Source: RGIG8700 sp964568815 (GTDB lineage Bacteria; Bacillota; Clostridia; RGIG6154). From it: DNA of 9,137 bases. This document shows positions 1 through 7,248 of this stretch, piece by piece (positions within the stretch are counted from its first letter, which is position 1; each line of letters starts with the position of its first letter). The DNA lies in assembly GCA_964568815.1 (NCBI GenBank), contig CAZMRY010000061.1, positions 1 through 9,137 on the forward strand, read 5' to 3'. The position numbers were made by a program, and so were the translations under genes. The notes under the pieces were generated by a model. The model searched no databases. It had not been told where the DNA came from and saw nothing but the letters and a program-made list of their open reading frames with translations.

Positions 1-1184
1 TTTCTTACAACAGTTATGCTCATTATGTCTCCAACCTTGTGCTTATCTCTTTGTGCGTTGATTTCATCAATGTTCTTCGTTACAACACCGTCACACTTGA
101 TAATAACATCACCTGGCTGAACTCCTGCAAGATATGCACCGTAGCCTTCTGCAACTTCATTTACATAGAAGCCTACAGGAAGGTCATAATACTGAGCAAG
201 TCTTTCTGTTATGTTTGTACCTGATACACCTATTACAAGTCTGCCTCTTACATATCCGTACTGCATTACATCATCAACAATCTCTTTAACCTGATTTGAA
301 GGGATTGCAAAGCCAAGTCCTTCAACACCTGTTGCTGCCATTTTAACTGTGTTAATTCCGATAAGCTCACCGTATGCATTAAGAAGTGCACCGCCTGAAT
401 TACCTGAGTTAATTGCTGCATCTGTCTGTATAAGTGTCATTGTTTTGTCTTCCACGGTTACTGTTCTGTTTACAGCACTTATAATGCCTTGTGTAACCGT
501 ACCCATAAGCTCTGTTCCAAGAGGGTTGCCTATTGCAACAGCCCTGTCTCCCACCATAACAGCTGAAGAATCACCGAATGTCACAAATGTCAAATCTTTT
601 TCTTCTATTTTCAGAACTGCTATATCGCTTTTCTGGTCGTAGCCTACAACTTTTGCGTCATATTCAACACCTGAATTAAGCACAACCTGTACTGACATAG
701 CACCTTCTATAACATGATAGTTGGTTACTATATAACCATCCTGACTTACAACGACACCTGAACCTGAAGTCTGACCTGTTGTTGCCTGTCCCCAGAAATT
801 ATAACTCTGAACTTTACTTAAAACACCAACAACTGCAGGACCTGCTTTAACCGCAATTTCCTGTGTTGAAAGCTCCTGACCTTCCTTTTCTGCTATTTCT
901 TTAAGCTTTTCGTTGTCATCCTTTGCGTAATTTGTAGCTAAAATCACACCATTGTCAGTTTTTACTGTATATTTACCTACATTAAAGCCCACAACTGTTC
1001 CTACTATCATACAGAACACAAGAGACGCGGCAATTACACCTTTAAAGCCTTTTTTAGTTTTTTGTGGAAGTTCCTCAGTTATATTTTCTTCTGTTTCTAC
1101 ATCATAAATAATTATTTCAGGTTCTTCCTGATATGAAATTTCTTCATCAACATTTTCAATATTTTCATTTTTGAATTCATCCAT
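1..1184 (-). CDS. HtrA/DegP-like membrane-anchored serine protease with PDZ domain (3' end cut by window edge)
   Basis: This is a trypsin-like serine endopeptidase of the HtrA/DegP family, which degrades misfolded proteins outside the membrane. The visible 394 residues start at an ATG at 1184, 6 nt after an AGGAGGT ribosome binding site. An acidic N-terminal tail (residues 1-46) comes first. A single membrane segment follows (about 47-68), and the topology implies an extracellular protease. The catalytic triad is complete: His157 in TNYHVIEG, Asp187 in SDIAVLKI, and Ser263 in GNSGGALL. A PDZ domain begins near residue 319 and runs to the window edge, with LAGVQPGDVI at its core. No stop codon is visible, but the protein reads nearly to the usual end of a one-PDZ HtrA, so little is missing. 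It lies 70 bp downstream of the response regulator, with no obvious terminator between them. A TATAAT-like -10 at 1208-1213 has no good -35, so an own promoter is uncertain. Family assignment is firm; the paralogue (htrA, htrB or degP-like) cannot be told. Confidence 0.95.
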   Translation of the reverse strand, partial: MDEFKNENIENVDEEISYQEEPEIIIYDVETEENITEELPQKTKKGFKGVIAASLVFCMIVGTVVGFNVGKYTVKTDNGVILATNYAKDDNEKLKEIAEKEGQELSTQEIAVKAGPAVVGVLSKVQSYNFWGQATTGQTSGSGVVVSQDGYIVTNYHVIEGAMSVQVVLNSGVEYDAKVVGYDQKSDIAVLKIEEKDLTFVTFGDSSAVMVGDRAVAIGNPLGTELMGTVTQGIISAVNRTVTVEDKTMTLIQTDAAINSGNSGGALLNAYGELIGINTVKMAATGVEGLGFAIPSNQVKEIVDDVMQYGYVRGRLVIGVSGTNITERLAQYYDLPVGFYVNEVAEGYGAYLAGVQPGDVIIKCDGVVTKNIDEINAQRDKHKVGDIMSITVVR

Positions 1185-1254
1185 TATTACTACCTCCTGA
1201 TATTGAAATTATAAAATCTCTTTGTGAAAAATATGTGATAATATTTAAAATCCT

Positions 1255-1908
1255 TTACGAAATTTCAAATTTGTAGCCAACTCCGTAAACTGTTTTTACA
1301 ACATCATTCTTTAATTTTTTTCTTATACGGTCTATGTGAACATCTACGGTTCTTGTATCGCCGTAATAATCAAATCCCCAGATACGGTCTAAAAGCTGTT
1401 CCCTTGTAAACACTTTACCCGCAGTTTCTGCAAGGCAGTACAAAAGTTCAAACTCTTTTGGCGGAAAATCTATTTTTTCTCCATTTTCTATTACCTCGTA
1501 TGCTGTTTTATTAATCATAAGGCCTTCAAACACAAGGACTTCATCATTTCTTCTTTTTTTATAACATCTTCTTATAACTGCACAAATGCGTGCAATTATT
1601 TCTTTTTCATCGCAGTCATTAAGAATATAATCATCTGCTCCTGCTTCAAAACATATAAGTTTTTGTATCAGGTCATTTTTTTCGGTATATATTACAGCAG
1701 GAATATCACTTATTCTTTTAATTTCTTTAAAATCTTCAACAACTTCGCTATCGGCAATATCTGCAACAATTAATGCTGGCTGTCTTTTAATAAAATTGTC
1801 ATAAAGCTTATTTTCTGTAATTATAACATTAAATTTTTCTTCCATTTCTCTTACAAGGGTACTGCTTACATTATTGGCACATATAAGTATGGTCTTTTTC
1901 TGTTGCAT
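1255..1908 (-). CDS. OmpR/PhoB-family response regulator with degenerate receiver domain
   Basis: This 217-residue protein is a DNA-binding transcription regulator with a receiver domain (about 6-115) and a winged-helix OmpR/PhoB domain (about 123-217). The output domain is canonical: FPPKEFELL, FTREQLLDRIWG, the recognition helix around RTVDVHIDRIRKKL, and the wing GVGYKF. The receiver is unusual. The acidic pair that normally follows the first strand is replaced by CANN (10-13), and the usual lysine after GADDYI is Asn97. A phospho-acceptor-like Asp50 and Thr75 remain. This pattern suggests regulation without standard phosphorylation. I chose ATG at 1908 because GGAGA sits 7 nt upstream. 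A GTG at 1923 would add five residues but would put that ribosome binding site inside the gene. No histidine kinase gene is adjacent. A weak promoter-like pair (TTGTAT at 1950-1955, TAAAAT at 1927-1932, 17 nt apart) would leave an implausibly short leader. htrA follows in the same direction. Confidence 0.93.
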   Translation of the reverse strand: MQQKKTILICANNVSSTLVREMEEKFNVIITENKLYDNFIKRQPALIVADIADSEVVEDFKEIKRISDIPAVIYTEKNDLIQKLICFEAGADDYILNDCDEKEIIARICAVIRRCYKKRRNDEVLVFEGLMINKTAYEVIENGEKIDFPPKEFELLYCLAETAGKVFTREQLLDRIWGFDYYGDTRTVDVHIDRIRKKLKNDVVKTVYGVGYKFEIS

Positions 1909-2023
1909 GATATCATCTCCCACAATATTTTAACACAAATTATTACTTTATACAATAGCAACTAAAAAAACTCTTCTTTTCAGTGAACTTGTCAAGTAAA
2001 AGCAGACTCTATAAAATTAAAAT

Positions 2024-2041
2024 AACAGTAAAAACACTGTT
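2024..2041 (-). terminator. Weak hairpin, possible terminator relic
   Basis: A perfect 6-bp inverted repeat, AACAGT (2024-2029) and ACTGTT (2036-2041), has a 6-nt loop. On the minus strand it is followed by T-rich sequence (ATTTTAATTTT). It lies directly after the end of the etfA-like remnant, so it could be that gene's old terminator. The stem is short and AT-rich, and no live gene needs it, so this is tentative. Confidence 0.25.
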
Positions 2042-2199
2042 CTTTTAAGGGGTCTGTTATACCGTAATCGGAATACTGTAAAATTCTTGCATCTTTATCA
2101 GAATTAATTGCAAAAACTGTTGTGCTTCCCTCTTGATGCTCCAATCTCTGCTCCGAGCTTTTCTGCCAGTTTATAAAGCTTTTCTGTGTTTTTTCAACA
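2040..2199 (-). pseudogene. Remnant of electron-transfer flavoprotein alpha subunit (etfA) C-terminus
   Basis: Two stretches in different frames resemble the conserved FAD-binding C-terminal region of EtfA. From 2190 down to 2131 the minus strand reads NTEKLYKLAEKLGAEIGASR, matching the EtfA segment that ends in GASR. From 2126 down to 2040, in another frame, it reads STTVFAINSDKDARILQY followed by SDYGITDPLKE. This matches the later EtfA segment of the type IVAINxDxxAPIFxxADYGIVGDL. In intact EtfA these segments are separated by several tens of residues (including the GQTGK and ISGAIQH motifs), which are absent here. The stretch therefore carries an internal deletion and a frameshift, and has no start codon or ribosome binding site. 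The second frame runs on to a TGA at 1992-1994 through unrelated sequence. The call rests on motif memory without a database search; chance resemblance of both pieces in the right order and spacing seems unlikely. Confidence 0.6.
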
Positions 2200-2227
2200 A
2201 AAAACGCAGTATTTGGCGATACTGCGT
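2199..2227 (-). terminator. Rho-independent terminator of the xpt/nucleoside-transport operon
   Basis: A perfect 9-bp inverted repeat, ACGCAGTAT (2204-2212) and ATACTGCGT (2219-2227), has a 6-nt loop. On the minus strand it is followed by a run of T (plus-strand A at 2199-2204 region). It begins 6 bp after the stop codon of the last permease gene, as expected for the operon's end. The T run itself can pair with a following A run (GTTTTTT-GTTG-AAAAAAC), an incidental second small inverted repeat. Confidence 0.9.
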
Positions 2228-2233
2228 AAAAAT

Positions 2234-3220
2234 CTATCGTTCTTCTCTGAAATATGGTAAGCCAAGGGCTGCCGGAGGCTGATTTTCCTTTTTGTCTCTG
2301 ATGCTTGTGATAACAAGAACTAAAATTGTAACTACATATGGAAGCATTTCAAAAAGCTTTTTGGTGCTTACTGTAATGTCCGGAATATATGTTGGTATTA
2401 CATATAAAAATCCAAAGAGTATAGAACCAAAAATACTTATTGAAGGTCTCCATACTGAGAAGATAACAAGAGCGATAGAGAGCCATCCTCTGTCACCAAA
2501 ACCGTTATTTGACCATACTCCGTTAGCATAGTCCATAACATAATACAAACCGCCAAGACCTGCAATTGCACTTCCGATACAGGTTGAAAGATATTTATAC
2601 TTTGTTACATTAATTCCTGTTGCGTCTGCTGTTTCAGGGCTTTCGCCAACTGCTCTCAAGTGAAGACCTATTCTTGTTTTTTTCAATATATGAGATGCAA
2701 CCAATGCAACTATAATTGCTACATATACAAGAAATCCGTAAGACAGGAATATATCACCAAACCAACCAAGCTCATCTGCAAAAGGCAACTGAGTTTTGAA
2801 AATAGTGCTTGTTGCAGAAAGGGCAATTGAAGGTACATCTGTATCAACAAGTTTGATAAGTGAGCCGCCAAAGAAGTTACCAATACCAATACCGAATGTT
2901 GTAAGTGCAAGACCTGTAACATTCTGATTTGCACGGAGAGTAACTGTAAGGAAACAGTAAATCAATCCCATAAGAACAGAGCCAAGCAATGAACAAACAA
3001 GAGGAATTAAAACTGCAAGAAAAGGATTGAGCATATCAAGTGATGCCACAGATTGCTCATACATAAAAGCACCTGCAACACCGCTTATAGCACCAACATA
3101 CATAATTCCGGGAATACCAAGATTAAGATGGCCGGATTTTTCTGTTAAAATTTCACCTGTTGAACCAAAAAGCAAAGGAGTTCCCTGCATAACTGCACGC
3201 TGAATAATTGTAGCTATCAT
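2234..3220 (-). CDS. Nucleoside-type ABC transporter permease (NupQ/YufQ-like, BPD_transp_2)
   Basis: This 328-residue, very hydrophobic protein is one of the two membrane subunits of an ABC importer for nucleosides or related purines. Family signs are the N-terminal motif TGEILTEKSGHLNLGIPGIM (21-40), the loop VGESPETADATGINV (191-205) likely to contact the ATPase, GDRGWLSIALVIFSVW (242-257), and the C-terminal tail PPAALGLPYFREER. It has roughly eight to ten predicted membrane segments and the usual length for this subunit. Its ATG overlaps the stop codon of the preceding permease gene by 4 bp (ATGA at 3217-3220), with AGGAGGAG just upstream, so the two are translationally coupled. It is the last gene of the operon and is followed at once by a terminator. 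B. subtilis NupQ is the nearest named relative I recognise; the exact substrate is inferred from context. Confidence 0.93.
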   Translation of the reverse strand: MIATIIQRAVMQGTPLLFGSTGEILTEKSGHLNLGIPGIMYVGAISGVAGAFMYEQSVASLDMLNPFLAVLIPLVCSLLGSVLMGLIYCFLTVTLRANQNVTGLALTTFGIGIGNFFGGSLIKLVDTDVPSIALSATSTIFKTQLPFADELGWFGDIFLSYGFLVYVAIIVALVASHILKKTRIGLHLRAVGESPETADATGINVTKYKYLSTCIGSAIAGLGGLYYVMDYANGVWSNNGFGDRGWLSIALVIFSVWRPSISIFGSILFGFLYVIPTYIPDITVSTKKLFEMLPYVVTILVLVITSIRDKKENQPPAALGLPYFREER

Positions 3221-4323
3221 ACTGTCTCCTCCTTTTTGTTATACTTGATTTTATAATTAATAAAAAATTCTGAACCTATTATAAAGAAAATTATAATTCC
3301 TGTTATAATATCAGAGAATGAAGAATTCAATCTGTAAACTTCAGATATCTTTGATGCACCCTTTTGCAGGAAAACAATCAGCAATGAAGTTAAAATCATA
3401 AACACAGGATTGAATTTTGCAAGCCAGGAAACCATAATTGCGGTAAATCCTCTTCCGCCTGCAGTATCACTTTTAAGGGAATGGTCTGTTCCTGCAACAA
3501 GCAAAAAGCCCGCTATACCACAGATTGCGCCAGAAATAGCCATTGTTCTTAAAACAACTTTTTTAACATTTATTCCTATGTATTTTGCTGTTTTTTCACT
3601 TTCACCAACAACAGAAATTTCATAACCCTGCTTGCTGTATTTCAAATAGATATACATTAAAACTGTGATTAAAACGACTATTAAAATATTTATTAAATAT
3701 TTCTGACCTAAAAGTGTTGGCAGTTGACCGAATTCCAGAGTTCTTGGTGTTCCTGAGCCTTTCGGTACTGACCACTCTAATGTAAAATATGCAACAATCT
3801 GAATTGCAATATAATTCATCATAAGTGTAAACAAAGTTTCATTGGAATTAAAGCGTGTTTTAAAATACGCTGGTACAAGTCCCCATAAACCGCCTGCAAC
3901 AATACTTGTTACAAGCATAACTGCAATCAAAAGTGGTGTTGGCAATTTTTCGCCAAGGAAAATCATACAGGTTGCAGTTGCAAGTCCGCCGATTAAAACC
4001 TGACCTTCTGCACCTATGTTCCAGAATCTCATTTTGAATGCAGGTGTAACTGCAAGAGATACACATAATAAGATAGCTGTATTCTGAAATAAGTTCCATA
4101 CGAGTCTTGTAGTTCCAACTGCACCTTCAAACATTGTAATATATACTTTTATAGGATTTAACTTGGTGAGAGCAACTGTTATAAAACCTGATACTACCAA
4201 TGCAAGCAATACTGCAACAATTCTTATAATCCATGCTTTCCACCATACGATGTTGTCTCTCTTTGCAATATGAAAAGGACAGTTGTAAAGGGATGACCAC
4301 AAGAAATTATTTAGTTTTTTCAT
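3217..4323 (-). CDS. Nucleoside-type ABC transporter permease (NupP/YufP-like, BPD_transp_2)
   Basis: This 368-residue integral membrane protein is the second permease subunit of the same importer. After an N-terminal cytoplasmic stretch (about 1-28), a first membrane helix spans about 30-53. Family motifs are KMRFWNIGAEGQVLIGG (97-113), FNSNETLFTLMMNYIA (158-173), the coupling loop VGESEKTAKYIGINVKKVV (239-257), and GGRGFTAIMVSWLAKFNP (289-306). The C-terminus is lysine-rich and cytoplasmic. The start is 3 nt after the stop codon of the ATPase gene. Its ribosome binding site (AGGGGGA) lies inside the end of that gene, so expression is probably coupled. Length and motif order are normal for NupP/YufP-like subunits. 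Family assignment is firm; the substrate (a nucleoside or purine) is inferred from the neighbouring BMP lipoprotein and xpt. Confidence 0.93.
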   Translation of the reverse strand: MKKLNNFLWSSLYNCPFHIAKRDNIVWWKAWIIRIVAVLLALVVSGFITVALTKLNPIKVYITMFEGAVGTTRLVWNLFQNTAILLCVSLAVTPAFKMRFWNIGAEGQVLIGGLATATCMIFLGEKLPTPLLIAVMLVTSIVAGGLWGLVPAYFKTRFNSNETLFTLMMNYIAIQIVAYFTLEWSVPKGSGTPRTLEFGQLPTLLGQKYLINILIVVLITVLMYIYLKYSKQGYEISVVGESEKTAKYIGINVKKVVLRTMAISGAICGIAGFLLVAGTDHSLKSDTAGGRGFTAIMVSWLAKFNPVFMILTSLLIVFLQKGASKISEVYRLNSSFSDIITGIIIFFIIGSEFFINYKIKYNKKEETV

Positions 4324-4326
4324 TTC

Positions 4327-5868
4327 TTATTCCCCCTTATTTTCTTCGTGAGAAGATTTAGTCATTAAAAGACCGATTTCTTCTTTTGTAGTGTTTCTTC
4401 CATCAACAACACCGGCAATTTTTCCTGCGCCGATAACTAAAATTCTGTCGCAAAGCTCAATTAAAACATCTAAGTCTTCGCCAACAAAAATTACTGCAAC
4501 GCCTTTCTTTTTCTGTTCATTCAGAAGGTTATAAATTGTGTATGAGGAGTTGATATCAAGACCTCTTACAGGGTATGCAGCCATTAATACTGTAGGTGAT
4601 GAGGCAATTTCTCTTCCTACAAGGATTTTCTGAACATTACCGCCTGAAAGTCTTCTTACAGGGGTATTTACAGAAGGTGTAACAACCTCTAGGCGTTCGA
4701 TTATTTCATCTGCTAAAGACTTTGGCTTTTTTCTCTGCAGGAATATGGACTTTCCTTTTTTGTAGCTTCTGAGCATCATATTGTCTACTATATCCATATT
4801 TCCTACAAGCCCCATACCAAGTCTGTCTTCAGGAACGAATGCAAGTCTTACACCCATATTACGAATCTGCAAAGGTGTTTTATCTCTTAAGTTTTCTTCT
4901 TCGTTTGTTTTTGGGTCAAAGTAAATCACTTTACCTCCGTCAAGATGCTGAAGGCCTGCGATTGCTTCTAAAAGCTCTCGCTGTCCGCTTCCTGCAATAC
5001 CTGCTATACCAAGGATTTCTCCTGAACGGGCTGTAAATGAAACATTATCAAGGAGCTTTACTCCTTCGCGGTTTACACAGCTTATATTTTCAACAACAAG
5101 ACGGTCTGTGCAGTTTTCAGGCTCACTTCTTTCAATGTTTAAAGCAACTTTCTTGCCCACCATCATTTCAGTAAGCTCCGCTTCACTGGTTTCTGCTGTT
5201 TTAACAGTTCCCACATATTCGCCTTTACGAAGCACAGTTACATTATCTGACAAAGACAAAACTTCATGAAGTTTATGTGTTATAATGATAATAGCCTTTC
5301 CGTTTTCTCTCATATTCTTAAGAACCTTGAAAAGCTTGACTGTTTCCTGCGGAGTGAGTACCGCTGTTGGCTCGTCAAGAATTAAAATGTCTGCACCACG
5401 GAAAAGAACTTTTATTATTTCAACAGTTTGTTTTTCAGATACTGACATTTCATATATCTTTTTATGAGGATCAAGTTCAAAGCCGTACTGATTTGTGATT
5501 TCCATAATCTTTTCAATGTATTTAGGCATATCAAAACCTTTTTCATCTTCAAGACCAAGGACAATATTTTCAGCAGCACTGAATACATCAACAAGCTTGA
5601 AATGCTGATGTATCATACCTATTTTGTAATTGAACGCATCCTTTGGCGATGAGATTGTAACCTCATTACCGTCTATGAACATCTGTCCGCTATCGGGATA
5701 ATATATTCCCGAAACCATATTCATAAGGGTAGTTTTTCCGCTTCCGTTTTCACCGAGGATTGAAAGAATTTCGCCTTTACTTACCTTAAGTGACACATTT
5801 TTGTTTGCAACAACACTACCAAATGTCTTTGTTATGTTTTTCAGTTCAAGAGCAATGTTTTGTTCCAT
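4327..5868 (-). CDS. ABC transporter ATPase with two nucleotide-binding domains (NupO/YufO-like)
   Basis: This protein (513 residues from the chosen start) powers the importer and contains two fused ABC domains, as in nucleoside and sugar importers of the RbsA/NupO type. Domain 1 has Walker A GENGSGKTT (39-47), Q-loop Gln88 in IHQHF, signature SVSEKQ (142-147), Walker B DILILDEPT, and the switch His198 in ITHKL. Domain 2 is degenerate, as is usual in this family: the P-loop is GIAGSGQRE with no lysine, the signature LSGGN is intact (407-411), and Walker B is VLMAAYPVRGLD, lacking the Asp-Glu pair. ATP hydrolysis probably rests on domain 1's Walker residues. I prefer ATG at 5868 because GGAG lies 6 nt before it. 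ATGs at 5883 and 5880 have no ribosome binding site at a workable distance. It follows the lipoprotein gene after a 113-nt gap containing a hairpin. Confidence 0.94.
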   Translation of the reverse strand: MEQNIALELKNITKTFGSVVANKNVSLKVSKGEILSILGENGSGKTTLMNMVSGIYYPDSGQMFIDGNEVTISSPKDAFNYKIGMIHQHFKLVDVFSAAENIVLGLEDEKGFDMPKYIEKIMEITNQYGFELDPHKKIYEMSVSEKQTVEIIKVLFRGADILILDEPTAVLTPQETVKLFKVLKNMRENGKAIIIITHKLHEVLSLSDNVTVLRKGEYVGTVKTAETSEAELTEMMVGKKVALNIERSEPENCTDRLVVENISCVNREGVKLLDNVSFTARSGEILGIAGIAGSGQRELLEAIAGLQHLDGGKVIYFDPKTNEEENLRDKTPLQIRNMGVRLAFVPEDRLGMGLVGNMDIVDNMMLRSYKKGKSIFLQRKKPKSLADEIIERLEVVTPSVNTPVRRLSGGNVQKILVGREIASSPTVLMAAYPVRGLDINSSYTIYNLLNEQKKKGVAVIFVGEDLDVLIELCDRILVIGAGKIAGVVDGRNTTKEEIGLLMTKSSHEENKGE

Positions 5869-5916
5869 AGTTTTCTCCATCATTATAATTTTTTCTGCAC
5901 TTAATAAACAAACCTC

Positions 5917-5968
5917 TTTGCTTATTAAATGTAAAAAAGCAAATACAGGGCGGAGATATCCCCGCCCT
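5917..5968 (-). promoter_or_regulatory. GC-rich stem-loop between lipoprotein and ATPase genes (possible partial terminator or mRNA stabiliser)
   Basis: A 7-bp perfect stem, AGGGCGG (5947-5953) and CCGCCCT (5962-5968), with an 8-nt loop stands out in this AT-rich region, 13 bp past the lipoprotein stop codon. On the minus strand a run of six T (5933-5938) follows only after 8 nt, so it is not a standard terminator. That T run lies within a second inverted repeat, TTTGCTT/AAGCAAA (5917-5923 and 5937-5943). In ABC import operons such elements often let the binding protein be made in excess over the membrane subunits; that role here is inferred. Confidence 0.55.
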
Positions 5969-5981
5969 ATACAAAAGTCAA

Positions 5982-7190
5982 TTAGAACATACTGTTGAGC
6001 AATGTTATACCATCAATCTGAAGATCAAAGTAAGGAGCTGAACGATATTCTGATTCGTGGAAATATCCATCTGAAATAACTTCAGTATCTTTCTGATATT
6101 CAGGATCTGTGTCAACATCAGCTAAGTAAGAATCAAGCTTCTTTCCTTCTGCTGTGAAGTTGTTAACATCAAATACATTGATTTCGCCGGCGATTAATTT
6201 AGCCTTAGCTTCTTCTAATGCTTCTTTTGTGCCTTCTGCTGCAACTGCTTCGTTGATATCTGTAAGTTTTACAGAACCTGCTTCAAGGCCTTCACACCAG
6301 TCATAAACGATTTCTTCATCGTTTAATGCAGCATTGATGATGTATTTGAAGTAAGGAGCCCAGTCGATTCTTGAAGAAACGATAAATGTGTTAGGACATG
6401 CACTCTGTGTGCTTCCGTTGTATGAAACATTAGGTACACCTGCATTTTCACAAGCTGTTGGAGCACCCATAGAGTCAGCATGCTGGCTGATAAGTACGCA
6501 GTTGTTGCTTAAGAGCTTTGTTGCAGCTTCTTTTTCTAAAGCTTCGTCATACCAGCTTCCTGTGAACTGAACTTCCATTGTTACAGATGGGCAAACTGAT
6601 TTTGCACCAAGATAGAAAGATGTGTAACCTGAAATAACTTCAGCGTATGTGTATGCGCCAACATAACCCATCTTAGCCTGATCTGCTGTAATTTTTCCGC
6701 TTTCAATCATTTCGTTGAGCTTCATACCTGCAGCAATACCTGCAAGATATCTGCCTTCGTAGATTGATGCAAATGCATTGTGGAAGTTAGGAACTTTTTC
6801 TGTATGTGCTGTTGTACCTGTTGCATGACAGAATTCAACCTCCGGGAATTCTTTTGCAGCCTTGAGAATATATGGTTCGTGACCAAAGCTGTTAGCAAAT
6901 ACGATGTCACAGCCCTGATCTGCAAGGTCTGCTGCTGCTTCGTAGCATTCATTACCTTCAGGAATGTTTGTCTTGAAGATAACCTGATCTGCTGAAAGTC
7001 CCAACTCTGCTGTTGCTGCTTCAGCAGCTTCTAAGAAGTTTTTGTCATAAGTTGAGTTTTCATCATGCAAAAAGATAAAGCCGATTTTGAAATCAGCATC
7101 AACGGTTTTTTCGTTGCCACATGATGTGAGCATGCAAACTGATGCAACAAGCATTACAGCAACGAGAAGTAATGAGATGATTTTTTTCAT
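5982..7190 (-). CDS. BMP-family substrate-binding lipoprotein of nucleoside ABC importer
   Basis: This 402-residue protein is the extracellular binding component of the importer. Residues 1-23 are a lipoprotein signal peptide (Lys-Lys then a hydrophobic core) ending in the lipobox LTSC, with Cys24 as the predicted lipidation site. The mature part is a BMP/PnrA-type domain (family Bmp, PF02608 by motif recall). It begins FKIGFIFLHDENSTYDKNF (34-52) and contains YEGRYLAGIAAG (144-155), GYVGAYTYAEVISGY, GSWYDEALEKEAA (211-223), and ISQHADSMGAP. Members bind purine nucleosides or related compounds. ATG at 7190 follows AGGAGGG by 7 nt. A small hairpin (TGCC-TTTT-GGCA on the plus strand, 7204-7215) abuts this ribosome binding site. 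It is 58 bp downstream of xpt with no clear promoter between, so co-transcription is likely. The ATPase gene follows after a hairpin-bearing gap. Exact ligand is unknown. Confidence 0.93.
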   Translation of the reverse strand: MKKIISLLLVAVMLVASVCMLTSCGNEKTVDADFKIGFIFLHDENSTYDKNFLEAAEAATAELGLSADQVIFKTNIPEGNECYEAAADLADQGCDIVFANSFGHEPYILKAAKEFPEVEFCHATGTTAHTEKVPNFHNAFASIYEGRYLAGIAAGMKLNEMIESGKITADQAKMGYVGAYTYAEVISGYTSFYLGAKSVCPSVTMEVQFTGSWYDEALEKEAATKLLSNNCVLISQHADSMGAPTACENAGVPNVSYNGSTQSACPNTFIVSSRIDWAPYFKYIINAALNDEEIVYDWCEGLEAGSVKLTDINEAVAAEGTKEALEEAKAKLIAGEINVFDVNNFTAEGKKLDSYLADVDTDPEYQKDTEVISDGYFHESEYRSAPYFDLQIDGITLLNSMF

Positions 7191-7248
7191 TGGAATACCC
7201 TCCTGCCTTTTGGCATAATATTTATGTAACTTTTAATTACAAACAATT

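Noticed and set aside
39..642. Plus-strand open frames over the HtrA gene (39-224 and 349-642).
   Set aside because: They are antisense to a protein with a full catalytic triad and have no ribosome binding sites or recognisable domains. The same reasoning removes the other short frames overlapping the permease, ATPase, lipoprotein and P-type ATPase genes.
1908..1923. GTG start at 1923 for the response regulator.
   Set aside because: It would place the good GGAGA ribosome binding site inside the coding region; ATG at 1908 is correctly spaced from it.
1923..1992. TTGACA-like box on the minus strand (about 1991-1996) as the -35 of a response regulator promoter, with TATAAA at 1947-1952 as -10.
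   Set aside because: The two boxes are 37 nt apart, far from the 16-18 nt needed. The alternative pair TTGTAT/TAAAAT has good spacing but a poor -35 and leaves only about 12 nt of leader.
4327..5868. Second ABC domain of the ATPase as a damaged, non-functional domain.
   Set aside because: Loss of the Walker A lysine and Walker B acid pair in domain 2 (GIAGSGQRE, AAYPVRGLD) is the usual state in this transporter family, not decay.
5869..5883. ATG starts at 5883 or 5880 for the ABC ATPase.
   Set aside because: The nearest AGAGG is too far upstream, whereas ATG at 5868 follows GGAG at 6 nt and still gives a complete first ABC domain.
7191..7248. A separate promoter for the BMP lipoprotein gene.
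   Set aside because: TATTAT-like and TTGTTT-like boxes exist, but their spacing is about 20 nt and the matches are poor. Read-through from xpt is simpler.
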